Source of the DNA: Capnocytophaga ochracea DSM 7271
Lineage (GTDB): Bacteria; Bacteroidota; Bacteroidia; Flavobacteriales; Flavobacteriaceae
Direction of reading: 5' to 3'
Length of the DNA: 64,000 bases
Assembly (NCBI RefSeq): GCF_000023285.1
Contig: NC_013162.1
Span: 372,001 to 436,000, forward strand
In this document: positions 50,058 through 59,460 of the stretch, in pieces
Numbering within the stretch: the first letter of the stretch is position 1
Layout of the letters: every line of letters begins with the position of its first letter
Made by a program: the position numbers and the translations under genes
The notes under the pieces: model-generated
What the model was told of the DNA's origin: nothing
The model's input: only the letters and a program-made list of their open reading frames with translations
Databases searched by the model: none

Positions 50058-51824
50058 ATGTCAGAAAAAACATCTCGGACTAAACATACTTTTCGTCAGC
50101 TGTCGCGCTTTGTAAAACCTTATCGTGGGGTATTTATAGCCGTAGCTCTCTTTGCAGTGCTATCGTCTATCTTTTCGACCGCACAACCTTACTTGATAAA
50201 AGTAGCGATTGACAATTATATCACTCCTAAGGATTACGAGGGTTTAGTGCGCATTGTGTACATACTCATAGCTTTGCTATGTGCGGAAGTAACGATGCAG
50301 TTTCTGTTTTCTTATTACTCTAATTGGCTGGGACAAACGGTAATACGCGATGTGCGAGAAAAGCTTTTTGCGCACTTGTTACGCTTTAAGATGCGGTATT
50401 TTGACAAATCGTCCATAGGGGTATTGGTAACGCGTGCGGTGAACGATATGGAACGGATAGGCGAAATTTTCAGTTCGGGGCTTTTTGAGATGGCAAGCGA
50501 TATACTGAAAATGTTTGTTATCACGATTGTAATGTTTGTGATTGATTGGAAATTGGCGCTTATCAGCTATGCTACGATGCCTCTGATTTTGTACTTTACG
50601 CGTTGGTTTCAACGTTCAATGAAGGCAGCTTTTGTGGAGGTACGTCACGAAGTGGCAAACTTAAACGCCTTTGTACAAGAGCGCATTTCGGGTATTAAAG
50701 TACTACAACTTTTTGCGCAAGAGCGCGAAGAATTGGAGAATTTCAAAAAGATAAACGAGAAACACAAACAGGCGTGGCTGAAAACGATATGGTACAACTC
50801 TATTTTCTTTCCGATTGGCGACTTGTGTGTATCGATTACCATTGCGCTGATTGTGTGGTTTGGCGGTCGGCAAATTATAGGAGAAAACGTATACGACTTA
50901 GGGAATATCTTCCTTTTTATACAGCTTTCGCAACAGTTATTCCGACCTATTAGGCATATAGCCGATAAGTTCAACACTTTGCAGATGGGCATTATCGCTT
51001 CTGACCGCGTATTTGCTATTTTGGATACTGAAACGGATACTGAAACCGGAGGTGAGAAAGAGTTGAAGGAGGTGAAAGGTAATATTAAGTTTGAAGACGT
51101 CCGTTTTGAATACGTAGCAGGGGAAGAAATCTTGCACGGCATTAGTTTTGAGGTAAAAGAAGGCGAAACCATTGCGATTGTAGGGGCAACGGGTGCAGGG
51201 AAGACCACTATCACCAATTTGCTAAACCGTTTTTACGACTTGACTTCGGGGGCGATTTACATCGATGGGGTGAACATTGAGGAGTATACTCTCAGTTCGC
51301 TACGAGAGCACATTGCTACCGTGTTGCAAGACGTATTCCTATTTGCCGATAGTATTTACAACAATATCACCTTGAAAAATCCTGCTATCACCGAAGAGGA
51401 AGTGATTGCGGCTGCTAAGAGCATAGGAGTTCACAACTTTTTGATGAGTTTGCCAGAGGGATATCATTACAACGTGAAAGAGCGTGGGGTTATGCTTTCG
51501 GCAGGACAACGCCAGCTGATAGCTTTCTTACGCGCCTATGTACACAAACCGCAAATTCTTATTTTGGACGAGGCAACGTCTTCAGTAGATTCGCATTCGG
51601 AAAAGCTCATACAAGAGGCTACCGATAAGATGACCGAAGGGCGCACGTCCATCATCATTGCGCACCGCCTTACCACCGTGAAAAAAGCTGATAGAATAAT
51701 AGTATTAGACAAAGGGAAGATAGTGGAAATAGGCAATCACGAGGAGTTGTTGCAAATAGAAAACGGCTATTACCGCAACTTGTATGAGGTGCAGTTTTTG
51801 GAAGAAGTGAAATACAAGGAGTGA
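50058..51824 (+). CDS. ABC exporter, MsbA/multidrug type
   Basis: 588 residues. A six-helix transmembrane domain (about 20-310) is fused to an ATPase domain with Walker A GATGAGKTT near 376, the LSAGQRQ signature (Ala in place of the common Gly), Walker B ILILDEATSSVDS, and the H-loop histidine in IIIAHRLT. Such half-transporters act as homo- or heterodimers and flip lipids or export drugs. Substrate cannot be told from sequence. The next gene is ftsK, 105 nt downstream. Confidence 0.93.
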   Translation: MSEKTSRTKHTFRQLSRFVKPYRGVFIAVALFAVLSSIFSTAQPYLIKVAIDNYITPKDYEGLVRIVYILIALLCAEVTMQFLFSYYSNWLGQTVIRDVREKLFAHLLRFKMRYFDKSSIGVLVTRAVNDMERIGEIFSSGLFEMASDILKMFVITIVMFVIDWKLALISYATMPLILYFTRWFQRSMKAAFVEVRHEVANLNAFVQERISGIKVLQLFAQEREELENFKKINEKHKQAWLKTIWYNSIFFPIGDLCVSITIALIVWFGGRQIIGENVYDLGNIFLFIQLSQQLFRPIRHIADKFNTLQMGIIASDRVFAILDTETDTETGGEKELKEVKGNIKFEDVRFEYVAGEEILHGISFEVKEGETIAIVGATGAGKTTITNLLNRFYDLTSGAIYIDGVNIEEYTLSSLREHIATVLQDVFLFADSIYNNITLKNPAITEEEVIAAAKSIGVHNFLMSLPEGYHYNVKERGVMLSAGQRQLIAFLRAYVHKPQILILDEATSSVDSHSEKLIQEATDKMTEGRTSIIIAHRLTTVKKADRIIVLDKGKIVEIGNHEELLQIENGYYRNLYEVQFLEEVKYKE

Positions 51825-51929
51825 GACTGCATCTCAGAAATTAACATAAATGAGGTTCAGAATCAAGCAGATAAAACGCAATTGAACTGACGTTATATAA
51901 AATTTAATTGAAAAAACGCTTAACTATAA

Positions 51930-54335
51930 ATGGCTAAAAAGAAACAACCACAAGAAACACAAAAGAAGAAGAAGGATACTAATAAACCTCAACAGCGCAA
52001 ATTGGCTTTTGGCGTATTTTTAGTACTGCTATCGCTGTATTTGGTATTTACCTTTTCGTCATTCTTCTTCTCGTGGCAGACTGACCAAAGTGGATGGGCA
52101 GATTTGAGCAATCGGGAAGAAATTGCTGACAATATAGGCAGTAAGATAGGAGCCTATTTGGGTCAGTTATTTGTATATAAAGGTTTTGGACTGGCAGTTA
52201 TCTTTCCTGTGTGGCTTCTATTTCTCTCAGGGATGAAACTTATCCTGAATATGAAAAAGCCATTGCTAAACCGCTGGTTCTGGGGGATTCTGTTAATGGT
52301 ATTCACTTCAACCGCCTTAGGATTTTTGGGAGGGAAAGCTACTATATTAGCAGGTGTTTCGGGCTATGAACTAAACCATTTTCTACAAGACTATTTGGGC
52401 AAATTGGGCACTATACTCCTTTTGGTACTTATTGTGGTACTCTATGGCATTTTCAAACTAAATCTCACTACTGAAAAGGCTGTTGCTTTCTTCCAAAATA
52501 CATTCTCTAAACTGAAACGCGAAGGAGAAGAAGAACAGGAGCAAGGCGATGAGGAGGAAAACAGCTTTGAAAGTATAGAAAAAGAACCTAACTCCATAGA
52601 ATTTACTACTGATGAGGGTGATTTAGACTTTATCATTCCACAGGGTGAAAACGAAAAGTTAGACCCTTTTACCCATAAAAAGGAAATTCCGCGCCTTGAT
52701 GGACAAGAGGGAGGATTGGAAATCACTAATATTCCCGAAGAGGAACAACCTGATTTTACGGTAACGCCTACTCAGCCAACAGAGGCAATAGACCCCGAGG
52801 CTCTGGCTAAGCAATTGGTAGAGAACTATGGAGAGTATGACCCAACGTTAGAACTTAGCGATTACCGTTTCCCTACACTCGACCTCTTAGACGACCCCAA
52901 AGACAGTGGTATTGTTATTAACCAAGAGGAATTGGAGGAAAACAAGAATACAATCGTACAAACGCTGAACGATTACAAAATTAAAATAGAGAAGATAAAG
53001 GCGACCATAGGTCCTACCGTTACTCTTTACGAAATTGTACCCGAAGCGGGGACACGTATTGCAAAAATCAAGAACTTAGAAGACGACATAGCTCTTTCAT
53101 TGGCAGCACTTGGTATTCGTATTATCGCACCTATTCCAGGGAAAGGTACGATAGGTATTGAAGTGCCAAACAAGAAGCCTACAATGGTGTATATGCGCAC
53201 GATGATTACCGCACCGCGATTCCAACACGCCGAAATGGAACTTCCTATCGCCTTCGGAAAGACAATTAGCAACGAAACTTTTGTAGCCGACCTTACCAAG
53301 ATGCCTCACTTACTGATGGCGGGGGCAACCGGACAAGGTAAATCGGTAGGGATAAATGTAGTGCTCAGTTCGCTACTCTACAAGAAGCACCCAGCCGAAG
53401 TGAAGTTTGTGTTAGTAGACCCTAAAAAGGTAGAGCTCTCGATATTTGAGCGTATAGAACGTCACTTCCTCGCTAAATTGCCCGATAGTGAAGAAGCAAT
53501 TATTACCGATAACAAAAAGGTGGTGAACACGCTAAACTCCCTCTGTATAGAGATGGACAACCGCTACGAACTGCTGAAAAATGCCCAAGTGCGCAACATC
53601 AAAGAGTACAACGCTAAGTTTAAAGCGCGACAGCTAAACCCTAACGAGGGACACCGCTTCTTACCTTACATCGTATTGGTGGTAGATGAGTTTGCCGACC
53701 TGATAATGACAGCAGGCAAGGAGGTAGAACTTCCTATTGCACGATTGGCACAGCTTGCCCGAGCCATTGGTATTCACTTGATTATCGCTACCCAACGCCC
53801 ATCGACCAACGTGATTACCGGTATTATTAAAGCCAACTTCCCTACGCGTATTGCCTTTAAAGTAAGCTCTAAAATCGACTCTAAAATTATCTTGGATGGC
53901 TCAGGAGCAGAACAGCTCATCGGACGAGGTGATATGCTGTACTCGCAAGGGAATGAACCTGTACGTATACAATGTGCTTTTGTAGATACCCCCGAAATAA
54001 AACACATTACCGACTTCATTGGGGCACAGCGCGCTTACCCCGATGCGTACTTGCTACCTGAGTATGTAGGACCTGAGGGAGAGGGTGTAGATTTAGACTT
54101 CGACCCCTCGGAGCGTGACCCTATGTTCCGCGAAGCTGCCGAAGTGGTAGTGAATGCCCAACAAGGTTCGGCTTCCCTCTTGCAACGCAAACTGAAATTA
54201 GGTTACAACCGCGCGGGTCGCCTCATCGACCAATTAGAACACGCCGGTGTAGTAGGCCCGTTTGAAGGCAGTAAGGCAAGGCAAGTGCTTATTCAAGACA
54301 TTGTAAGCTTGGATAGGCTGTTGGAAGGACAATAA
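51930..54335 (+). CDS. ftsK: DNA translocase FtsK
   Basis: 801 residues. Four N-terminal membrane helices (about 22-175), an acidic linker (about 195-285, rich in Glu), then the motor: alpha/beta RecA-like domains with Walker A GATGQGKSV near 464 and Walker B IVLVVDEFADLI. A C-terminal gamma winged helix (about 738-798, LLQRKLKLGYNRAGRLIDQL) reads KOPS-type sequences. Pumps chromosome ends through the septum and activates dimer resolution. The stop overlaps an ATG of the next frame (TAATG). Confidence 0.96.
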   Translation: MAKKKQPQETQKKKKDTNKPQQRKLAFGVFLVLLSLYLVFTFSSFFFSWQTDQSGWADLSNREEIADNIGSKIGAYLGQLFVYKGFGLAVIFPVWLLFLSGMKLILNMKKPLLNRWFWGILLMVFTSTALGFLGGKATILAGVSGYELNHFLQDYLGKLGTILLLVLIVVLYGIFKLNLTTEKAVAFFQNTFSKLKREGEEEQEQGDEEENSFESIEKEPNSIEFTTDEGDLDFIIPQGENEKLDPFTHKKEIPRLDGQEGGLEITNIPEEEQPDFTVTPTQPTEAIDPEALAKQLVENYGEYDPTLELSDYRFPTLDLLDDPKDSGIVINQEELEENKNTIVQTLNDYKIKIEKIKATIGPTVTLYEIVPEAGTRIAKIKNLEDDIALSLAALGIRIIAPIPGKGTIGIEVPNKKPTMVYMRTMITAPRFQHAEMELPIAFGKTISNETFVADLTKMPHLLMAGATGQGKSVGINVVLSSLLYKKHPAEVKFVLVDPKKVELSIFERIERHFLAKLPDSEEAIITDNKKVVNTLNSLCIEMDNRYELLKNAQVRNIKEYNAKFKARQLNPNEGHRFLPYIVLVVDEFADLIMTAGKEVELPIARLAQLARAIGIHLIIATQRPSTNVITGIIKANFPTRIAFKVSSKIDSKIILDGSGAEQLIGRGDMLYSQGNEPVRIQCAFVDTPEIKHITDFIGAQRAYPDAYLLPEYVGPEGEGVDLDFDPSERDPMFREAAEVVVNAQQGSASLLQRKLKLGYNRAGRLIDQLEHAGVVGPFEGSKARQVLIQDIVSLDRLLEGQ

Positions 54336-54364
54336 TGAAAAGAGAAAAGTTAAGAGTCAAAAGT

Positions 54365-55558
54365 ATGAATCAACAACAAGAATTTCTAAAATATCAAGCT
54401 CCCACCTCACCTTATCCGCGACTCTTGGAAGTAGAACGCGCTGAGGGTAGCTATATCTATACTACCGATGGCAAACGTTATTTAGATTTTGTAGCAGGCG
54501 TATCGGCTTGCACCTTAGGGCATTGTCACCCTGCGGTAGTGAAGGCTATACAAGAGCAGTGCGCTACCTATATGCACGTAATGGTATACGGCGAGTACGT
54601 ACAAAAACCGGCGGTAGACTTCTGCAAACTCCTCGCTGAGCAGTTGCCACCAGAGCTCAATACTACTTATTTAGTAAACTCGGGGACGGAAGCTATTGAG
54701 GGCTCGGTGAAATTAGCCAAACGCGCTACGGGTCGCACTCAACTCATTGCTGCCAAAAACGCCTATCACGGCAATACACAAGGCTCGATGAGCCTAATGG
54801 GCTATGAAGAACGCAAACGCGCTTATCGTCCGCTCATCCCTGATGTAGATTTTATAGAGTTCAACAACGAAGCCGATATCCTCAAAATCACCGAACGTAC
54901 GGCAGGTGTGGTCTTAGAAAGTATCCAAGGAGGAGCAGGTTTTATCGAACCCCAAAACGACTATCTTATCAAGGTAAAACGCCGTTGTGAAGAGGTGGGA
55001 GCCCTGCTTATCATCGATGAAATACAACCAGGTTTCGGACGTACCGGCAAGCTCTTTGGTTTCCAAAACTATGGCTTTACCCCTGATATTATCGCAATAG
55101 GCAAGGGTATGGCAAGCGGTATGCCGGTAGGGGCATTCGTGTCGTCATATGAGCGTATGCAACTCTTGGCACACAGTCCTAAAATGGGACATATCACTAC
55201 CTTTGGAGGCAACCCCGTGATAGCAGCTGCCTCGTTGGCAACCCTCAACCAGCTACTCACTACCGACCTAATGGCTCAAACCTTGGAGAAAGAAAAACTC
55301 TTCCGCAAGTATTTGCAACACCCACTCATTGAAAGCGTGAACGGTAAAGGACTGATGTTAGCAGTTATCGTTAAGACTGCCGAAATCGCCGATTTTGTAG
55401 TGAATTACTGTCAGGATAGGGGACTCATTGTGTATTGGCTCTTGTTTGAACACCGCGCCGTGCGACTTTCTCCTCCACTTACCCTTACAGAAGAAGAAAT
55501 AAAAGAAGGCTGTGATATTATCTTGGAAGCATTGAATCAAGTAGAGAAATCATTCTAA
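54365..55558 (+). CDS. Class III PLP-dependent aminotransferase
   Basis: 397 residues from the ATG at 54365. An ATG overlapping the ftsK stop (54335) would add ten basic residues and is less like relatives. Class III motifs: YLDFVAGVSACTLGHCHP, VNSGTEAIEGSVKLAKRATG, LIIDEIQPGFGRTG, and the PLP lysine in IAIGKGM near 246. Close in style to acetylornithine or ornithine aminotransferases, but no arg genes are near, so the substrate is open. Co-transcribed with ftsK by spacing. Confidence 0.9.
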   Translation: MNQQQEFLKYQAPTSPYPRLLEVERAEGSYIYTTDGKRYLDFVAGVSACTLGHCHPAVVKAIQEQCATYMHVMVYGEYVQKPAVDFCKLLAEQLPPELNTTYLVNSGTEAIEGSVKLAKRATGRTQLIAAKNAYHGNTQGSMSLMGYEERKRAYRPLIPDVDFIEFNNEADILKITERTAGVVLESIQGGAGFIEPQNDYLIKVKRRCEEVGALLIIDEIQPGFGRTGKLFGFQNYGFTPDIIAIGKGMASGMPVGAFVSSYERMQLLAHSPKMGHITTFGGNPVIAAASLATLNQLLTTDLMAQTLEKEKLFRKYLQHPLIESVNGKGLMLAVIVKTAEIADFVVNYCQDRGLIVYWLLFEHRAVRLSPPLTLTEEEIKEGCDIILEALNQVEKSF

Positions 55559-55591
55559 ATTATTGCTATCTACATTTAATTTCATTTTAAT

Positions 55592-55646
55592 CGAAGCTAA
55601 AGCGAACCTAAGGCGAATCTAAACCGAAGTTAAGACGAAAAATAGG
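55592..55646 (+). repeat. 11-bp helically phased repeat array (stand-alone)
   Basis: Five units in exact 11-bp register: CGAAGCTAAAG, CGAACCTAAGG, CGAATCTAAAC, CGAAGTTAAGA, CGAAAAATAGG. The variant order GCTAA, CCTAA, TCTAA copies the array at 28506-28538. It lies 34 nt after the aminotransferase stop and about 45 nt before the pncB promoter. Confidence 0.8.
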
Positions 55647-55692
55647 TGGAATAGAATTAGGAAGCAATCGGTTATAATTGCAATTTATTTAT

Positions 55693-55700
55693 TATCTTTG
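55693..55700 (+). promoter_or_regulatory. pncB promoter -7 box
   Basis: TATCTTTG followed by CCC; no well-spaced TTTG upstream. ATG 59 nt downstream. Confidence 0.5.
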
Positions 55701-55759
55701 CCCAAAATAAGTTTTTTGAACTTACTAATTATCCATTGTAAATTGTTAATTGAAAATAT

Positions 55760-56932
55760 ATGTCTGCAATCCTAAACTCATTATTAGACAACGATTTTTA
55801 CAAATTCACTATGCAATGTGGCGTAGTGCAGTTATTTCCTAAAAACAAGGCACGTTACACTTTTATCAACCGTGGCAAACACGAGTTCCCCGATGGCTTT
55901 GCTGAGGCTTTGAGAGAAGAGGTGAACAATATGGCAAAACTGAAACTTACCAAAGCCGAAAAGCAGTTTTTGATAGATAACTGCCCCTATTTGAGTCCGC
56001 TGTATTTAGACTTTTTGGAAGGGTATCGCTATGATCCTTCGGAAGTACATATCGAACAAAACGGTAGCGACTTGCAGGTAACTGTTGAGGGCTACTGGTA
56101 TCGCACGATACTTTGGGAAGTGCCCCTACTTTCTATAATTAGCGAGCTCTTCTATAAACTCACCAAAGCGACCGCTTGGACAGACGAGCAGGTGATAGCC
56201 AATACTCGTGAAAAAGAACTGTTATACAAAGAATTAGGAGTGGTATTTGCCGAGTTTGGTACCCGTCGTCGCCATTCGTATCACGTGCACGACATCGTGA
56301 TGCATACCTTAATGGAAGGCTACAACCAAACCTTTATAGGCTCTAGCAATGTGCATTTTGCGATGAAATACAAGGTGAAACCTATAGGGACTCACGCCCA
56401 CGAGTGGTTTATGTTCCACGCAGCTGAGTACAGTTACAAAATGGCTAATGCACTATCATTGGAACACTGGGTAGACGTGTACCGAGGCGACCTTGGAGTA
56501 GCCCTCTCCGATACGTATACTACCGATGTGTTTTTCAAGCAGTTCGACAAGAAATTTAGCAAGTTGTTCGACGGTGTGCGTCACGATAGTGGCGACCCTA
56601 TAGTCTTTGCCGAAAAGACAATAGCACACTACAAGAAGATGGGAATAGACCCACTATCAAAATACATTATCTTCTCTGACGGACTTAACCCTAAGAAAGT
56701 ACAAGCAATCACCGAAGCTTGTAAAGGTAAAATAGGTATCTCATTTGGGATAGGTACCGACCTCACTAATGATGTAGGTTTACGTCCGATGAACATAGTG
56801 ATGAAGCTCACTGGGGTACTTACCAGCGATAACGAGTGGGTACCTACTGTAAAACTTTCAGACGAGCCTAACAAACACACGGGCGACCCAAGAATGATTG
56901 AACTCGCAAAAGGAATATTAGCAATTAGTTAA
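55760..56932 (+). CDS. pncB: Nicotinate phosphoribosyltransferase
   Basis: 390 residues. LLDNDFYKFTMQCGV, the EFGTRRRHS active-site segment, FIGSSNVHFA, THAHEWFMFHA, GVRHDSGDP and ISFGIGTDLTND are the family's substrate and PRPP-binding loops. It makes nicotinate mononucleotide from nicotinic acid in NAD salvage. Followed at 24 nt by a small membrane-protein gene. Confidence 0.96.
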   Translation: MSAILNSLLDNDFYKFTMQCGVVQLFPKNKARYTFINRGKHEFPDGFAEALREEVNNMAKLKLTKAEKQFLIDNCPYLSPLYLDFLEGYRYDPSEVHIEQNGSDLQVTVEGYWYRTILWEVPLLSIISELFYKLTKATAWTDEQVIANTREKELLYKELGVVFAEFGTRRRHSYHVHDIVMHTLMEGYNQTFIGSSNVHFAMKYKVKPIGTHAHEWFMFHAAEYSYKMANALSLEHWVDVYRGDLGVALSDTYTTDVFFKQFDKKFSKLFDGVRHDSGDPIVFAEKTIAHYKKMGIDPLSKYIIFSDGLNPKKVQAITEACKGKIGISFGIGTDLTNDVGLRPMNIVMKLTGVLTSDNEWVPTVKLSDEPNKHTGDPRMIELAKGILAIS

Positions 56933-56956
56933 TTAGCAAATTGATAAATCGAATTT

Positions 56957-57157
56957 ATGAATTATATATTAATGATTTTAGGGATATTGGTAGCACTGTC
57001 GCGTTATCTTTTCCCAAAATACGACCAAGCGTTACTCATCATAGGCATAAGCCTACTGATGATAGGTATCTATCGCATTTCGCGCAACCTACCCTCTAAA
57101 AATGAGGAAGATTTTCAAGACCCAGCGACGAAAATAAGAAACCCAGAAGATAATTAG
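56957..57157 (+). CDS. Small two-helix membrane protein
   Basis: 66 residues. Two hydrophobic helices (about 2-18 and 24-43) and a polar, acidic tail (NEEDFQDPATKIRNPEDN). I do not recognise a named family. Close downstream of pncB and in the same direction, so probably co-transcribed. Word repeats flank it on both sides (56923-56950 and 57155-57196). Confidence 0.65.
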   Translation: MNYILMILGILVALSRYLFPKYDQALLIIGISLLMIGIYRISRNLPSKNEEDFQDPATKIRNPEDN

Positions 57158-57216
57158 CAAATTGACAAATTGACAAATTAACAAATTAACAAATAAACTG
57201 CCCGTGCGGCTCGCAC
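57155..57216 (+). repeat. AACAAATTG word repeats and GCT hairpin
   Basis: Tandem TTAGCAAATTG / ACAAATTAACAAATT words (57155-57196), the reverse complement of the TTTGCTAA family, are followed by the hairpin GTGCGGCTCGCAC (57204-57216). The hairpin ends 8 nt before the GTG start of the Smr gene and could affect its translation. Confidence 0.6.
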
Positions 57217-57224
57217 CTCGCACT

Positions 57225-57770
57225 GTGAACATAGGAGATTACATAGAAGTATTAGACGATACCATAAAAGGACACATCGTGCGCCTTACGCCTCAGCAGG
57301 TAACAGTAATTACTACTGAGGGGTTTGAATTAACTTACCGCCCTGAGGAAATAATAGTTATTGAAGAGGAAGCGCCTTTAAAAGGTGCTTTTACGAATAT
57401 AGATGAAGAGAGTTTGCGCAAAGATGTGGTGAGCAAGCGCAAGAACAAATCGCCACTCACTAAAAAAGAGCGTAATATCCCTCCAATGGAAGTAGATTTG
57501 CACATTGAGCAACTGGTCAATTCTACTAGGAATATGACCAACTACGATATGCTTACTCTACAACTCGAAACCGCTCGCCGGCAGTTAGAGTTTGCCATTG
57601 CACAGCGTATCCAGCGGGTAGTGTTTATTCACGGAGTAGGCGAAGGCGTGTTGCGCACCGAATTAGAATTCCTGTTGGGGCGTTATTCTAACGTTACTTT
57701 CTACGATGCCGAATATGCCAAATACGGCATAGGTGCTACCGAAGTATATATCTATCAAAATGCCAAATAA
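57225..57770 (+). CDS. Smr-domain protein (DUF2027-like N-terminus)
   Basis: 181 residues from a GTG at 57225 (then NIGDYIEVLDDTIKGHIV), preferred over a GTG inside the repeated hairpin at 57204. N-terminal beta domain (about 1-60) of the DUF2027 kind, a basic linker, and a C-terminal Smr domain (about 95-178) with MEVDLHIEQL and FIHGVGEGVL, related to the nuclease domain of MutS2. Smr domains cut branched DNA or ribosome-stalled RNA. lolD begins at the very next base after its stop. Confidence 0.85.
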   Translation: MNIGDYIEVLDDTIKGHIVRLTPQQVTVITTEGFELTYRPEEIIVIEEEAPLKGAFTNIDEESLRKDVVSKRKNKSPLTKKERNIPPMEVDLHIEQLVNSTRNMTNYDMLTLQLETARRQLEFAIAQRIQRVVFIHGVGEGVLRTELEFLLGRYSNVTFYDAEYAKYGIGATEVYIYQNAK

Positions 57771-58451
57771 ATGATTCAAGCTACCAATATTCATAAAACT
57801 TATAAAGATTTAGAAGTGCTCAAAGGCGTATCGGTGAACGTTTCCAAAGGCGAAATTGTATCGATAGTAGGAGCTTCAGGAGCAGGAAAAACTACCCTGT
57901 TACACATCTTAGGTACTTTGGACAGTCCAGATGCCAATAAACCATCGTCGTTGGTGATTAATGGTACGGATATATTGTCGTTATCCTCCAAAGCCTTAGC
58001 AAAATTCCGCAATGAACACATAGGCTTTATCTTTCAATTTCACCAGTTGTTGCCCGAGTTCACTGCTTTGGAGAATATCTGTATTCCTGCACTCATCAAA
58101 GGGGTAGGCAGGAAGGAAGCCGAAAAACGTGCAATGGAGCTCTTAGACTTTTTGCACCTCACCTCGCGTGCTGACCATAAGCCCAATGCCCTTTCAGGAG
58201 GCGAACAACAACGAGTATCAGTAGCACGCGCCTTGATGAACCACCCTTCGGTAGTATTCGCTGATGAACCCAGTGGCAACCTCGATTCCGAAAGTGCTGA
58301 AAAACTACACCAACTCTTTTTCCAACTGCGCAATGAGTTCCAGCAGACATTTGTAATCGTTACCCATAATGAAGAATTGGCTACTATGGCAGATAGAAAG
58401 CTGGTGATGGTAGACGGAAGGATAATTATTCCCAATTCTTTCCAAAATTAG
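57771..58451 (+). CDS. lolD: ABC ATPase, LolD-like
   Basis: 226 residues. Walker [10 protein letters not shown] near 38, [18 protein letters not shown] (Q-loop), [15 protein letters not shown] signature near 143, Walker [14 protein letters not shown], and H-loop VTHNEELA. The [10 protein letters not shown] sequence is typical of LolD/MacB-type ATPases. In the Lol pathway it powers release of lipoproteins from the inner membrane with LolC/E, which are not here. No gap to the Smr gene. Confidence 0.85.
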   Translation: MIQATNIHKTYKDLEVLKGVSVNVSKGEIVSIVGASGAGKTTLLHILGTLDSPDANKPSSLVINGTDILSLSSKALAKFRNEHIGFIFQFHQLLPEFTALENICIPALIKGVGRKEAEKRAMELLDFLHLTSRADHKPNALSGGEQQRVSVARALMNHPSVVFADEPSGNLDSESAEKLHQLFFQLRNEFQQTFVIVTHNEELATMADRKLVMVDGRIIIPNSFQN

Positions 58452-58455
58452 GTAG

Positions 58456-58463
58456 TATCTTTG
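58456..58463 (+). promoter_or_regulatory. -7 box for the first PepSY-like gene
   Basis: TATCTTTG followed by CCCC, 30 nt before the ATG; no well-spaced TTTG. Confidence 0.5.
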
Positions 58464-58492
58464 CCCCGTTAAACTTAAAAACAGATTAAACG

Positions 58493-58936
58493 ATGAAAAA
58501 ATTAGTATCAATTATCACCACTTTTTTATTGACTGTAATAGCAGTACAAGATTTGTCAGCTAAAGACACTCCTATTACTTTTGAACAATTACCAGCTAAG
58601 GCGCAAGCTTTCGTGAAACAACACTTTAAACTAAATGATATCGCATCGGTATGGAAAGACGACGATTTCCACGACCAAGATTACAAAGTGTATTTTAACG
58701 ATGGCACTCAAATTGAATTCTATAGCAATGGAGACTGGGAAGAAGTGAAAACTCGCACTCAAGCTGTACCTGCAAAACTTATTCCTAATGGTATCGCTCA
58801 GTACGTAAAGAAAACCTACCCTCAAACGGATATCTACAAAATCCAAAAGAAACGCTATGGCTATGAGGTAGAACTCGCTAACGGACTCGATTTGGAATTC
58901 AATGCTAAAGGACAATTTTTAAGAATAGACGACTAA
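58493..58936 (+). CDS. PepSY-like (DUF2874) periplasmic protein 1
   Basis: 147 residues with a signal peptide (1-23, ending DLSA). Two tandem PepSY-like halves: ITFEQLPAKAQAFVKQHF with SVWKDDDF and YKVYFNDGTQIEFYSNGDWE, then IAQYVKKTYPQTDIYKI and YEVELANGLDLEFNAKGQFL. The PF11396-type fold is small, alpha/beta, periplasmic and of unknown role; some relatives inhibit proteases or bind ligands. First of three tandem paralogues. Confidence 0.87.
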   Translation: MKKLVSIITTFLLTVIAVQDLSAKDTPITFEQLPAKAQAFVKQHFKLNDIASVWKDDDFHDQDYKVYFNDGTQIEFYSNGDWEEVKTRTQAVPAKLIPNGIAQYVKKTYPQTDIYKIQKKRYGYEVELANGLDLEFNAKGQFLRIDD

Positions 58937-58937
58937 T

Positions 58938-58967
58938 AAAAAGTACCATTCATTTGGTACTTTTTTT
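58938..58967 (+). terminator. Terminator after PepSY-like gene 1
   Basis: 10-bp stem (AAAAAGTACC with its complement), 8-nt loop, T7. Its loop and right arm contain the TTTG of the next promoter. Confidence 0.78.
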
Positions 58968-58984
58968 ATTTTTAGCTACCTTTG
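58953..58984 (+). promoter_or_regulatory. Promoter overlapping the terminator, for PepSY-like genes 2-3
   Basis: TTTG (58953-58956) inside the terminator hairpin and TACCTTTG (58977-58984), spaced 20 nt. ATG 28 nt downstream. Confidence 0.68.
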
Positions 58985-59012
58985 TCGCCTTAAACATATC
59001 AATTATAAAAAG

Positions 59013-59459
59013 ATGAATACACTCAAAACATTATCAACAGTAGTCTTCTCTTTACTTGCTTTTGGAGTGACTACCGCTCAAGACGAAGGTCTTGTACCTA
59101 TAAGTACTTTGCCTGCTAGTGCACAAAGTTTTATTAAGCAACATTTTTCTGCTAATAGCATCGTTTCGGTATGGCAAGATACCGAGAAAGGCAAAGTAGA
59201 GGACTACACCGTGCTCTTTGCTGATGGCACAGAAATAGAGTTTCGTGCTGATGGCAATTGGAAAGAAGTGAAATCACGCAACGGACAAGTTTCGCCCAAG
59301 ATTGTTCCTACAAAAATTACTAAGTATGTGCACAAAAACTACCCTAATGTAATCGTTAAAGAAATTAAAAAAGAACGTACTAAATACGAAGTAGACCTTT
59401 CTAACGGGGTAGAACTCATTTTTAACTTAAATGGTAAATTCTTAAAAATAGACGACTAA
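59013..59459 (+). CDS. PepSY-like (DUF2874) periplasmic protein 2
   Basis: 148 residues; signal peptide (about 1-22, ending TTAQ). Same two-half PepSY-like plan as the upstream copy (LPASAQSFIKQHFSANSIVSVWQDTE, VLFADGTEIEFRADGNWKEVKSR, YEVDLSNGVELIFNLNGKFLKIDD). Separated from copy 1 by a terminator-promoter overlap and only 1 nt from copy 3, so copies 2 and 3 form one transcript. Confidence 0.87.
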   Translation: MNTLKTLSTVVFSLLAFGVTTAQDEGLVPISTLPASAQSFIKQHFSANSIVSVWQDTEKGKVEDYTVLFADGTEIEFRADGNWKEVKSRNGQVSPKIVPTKITKYVHKNYPNVIVKEIKKERTKYEVDLSNGVELIFNLNGKFLKIDD

Positions 59460-59460
59460 A

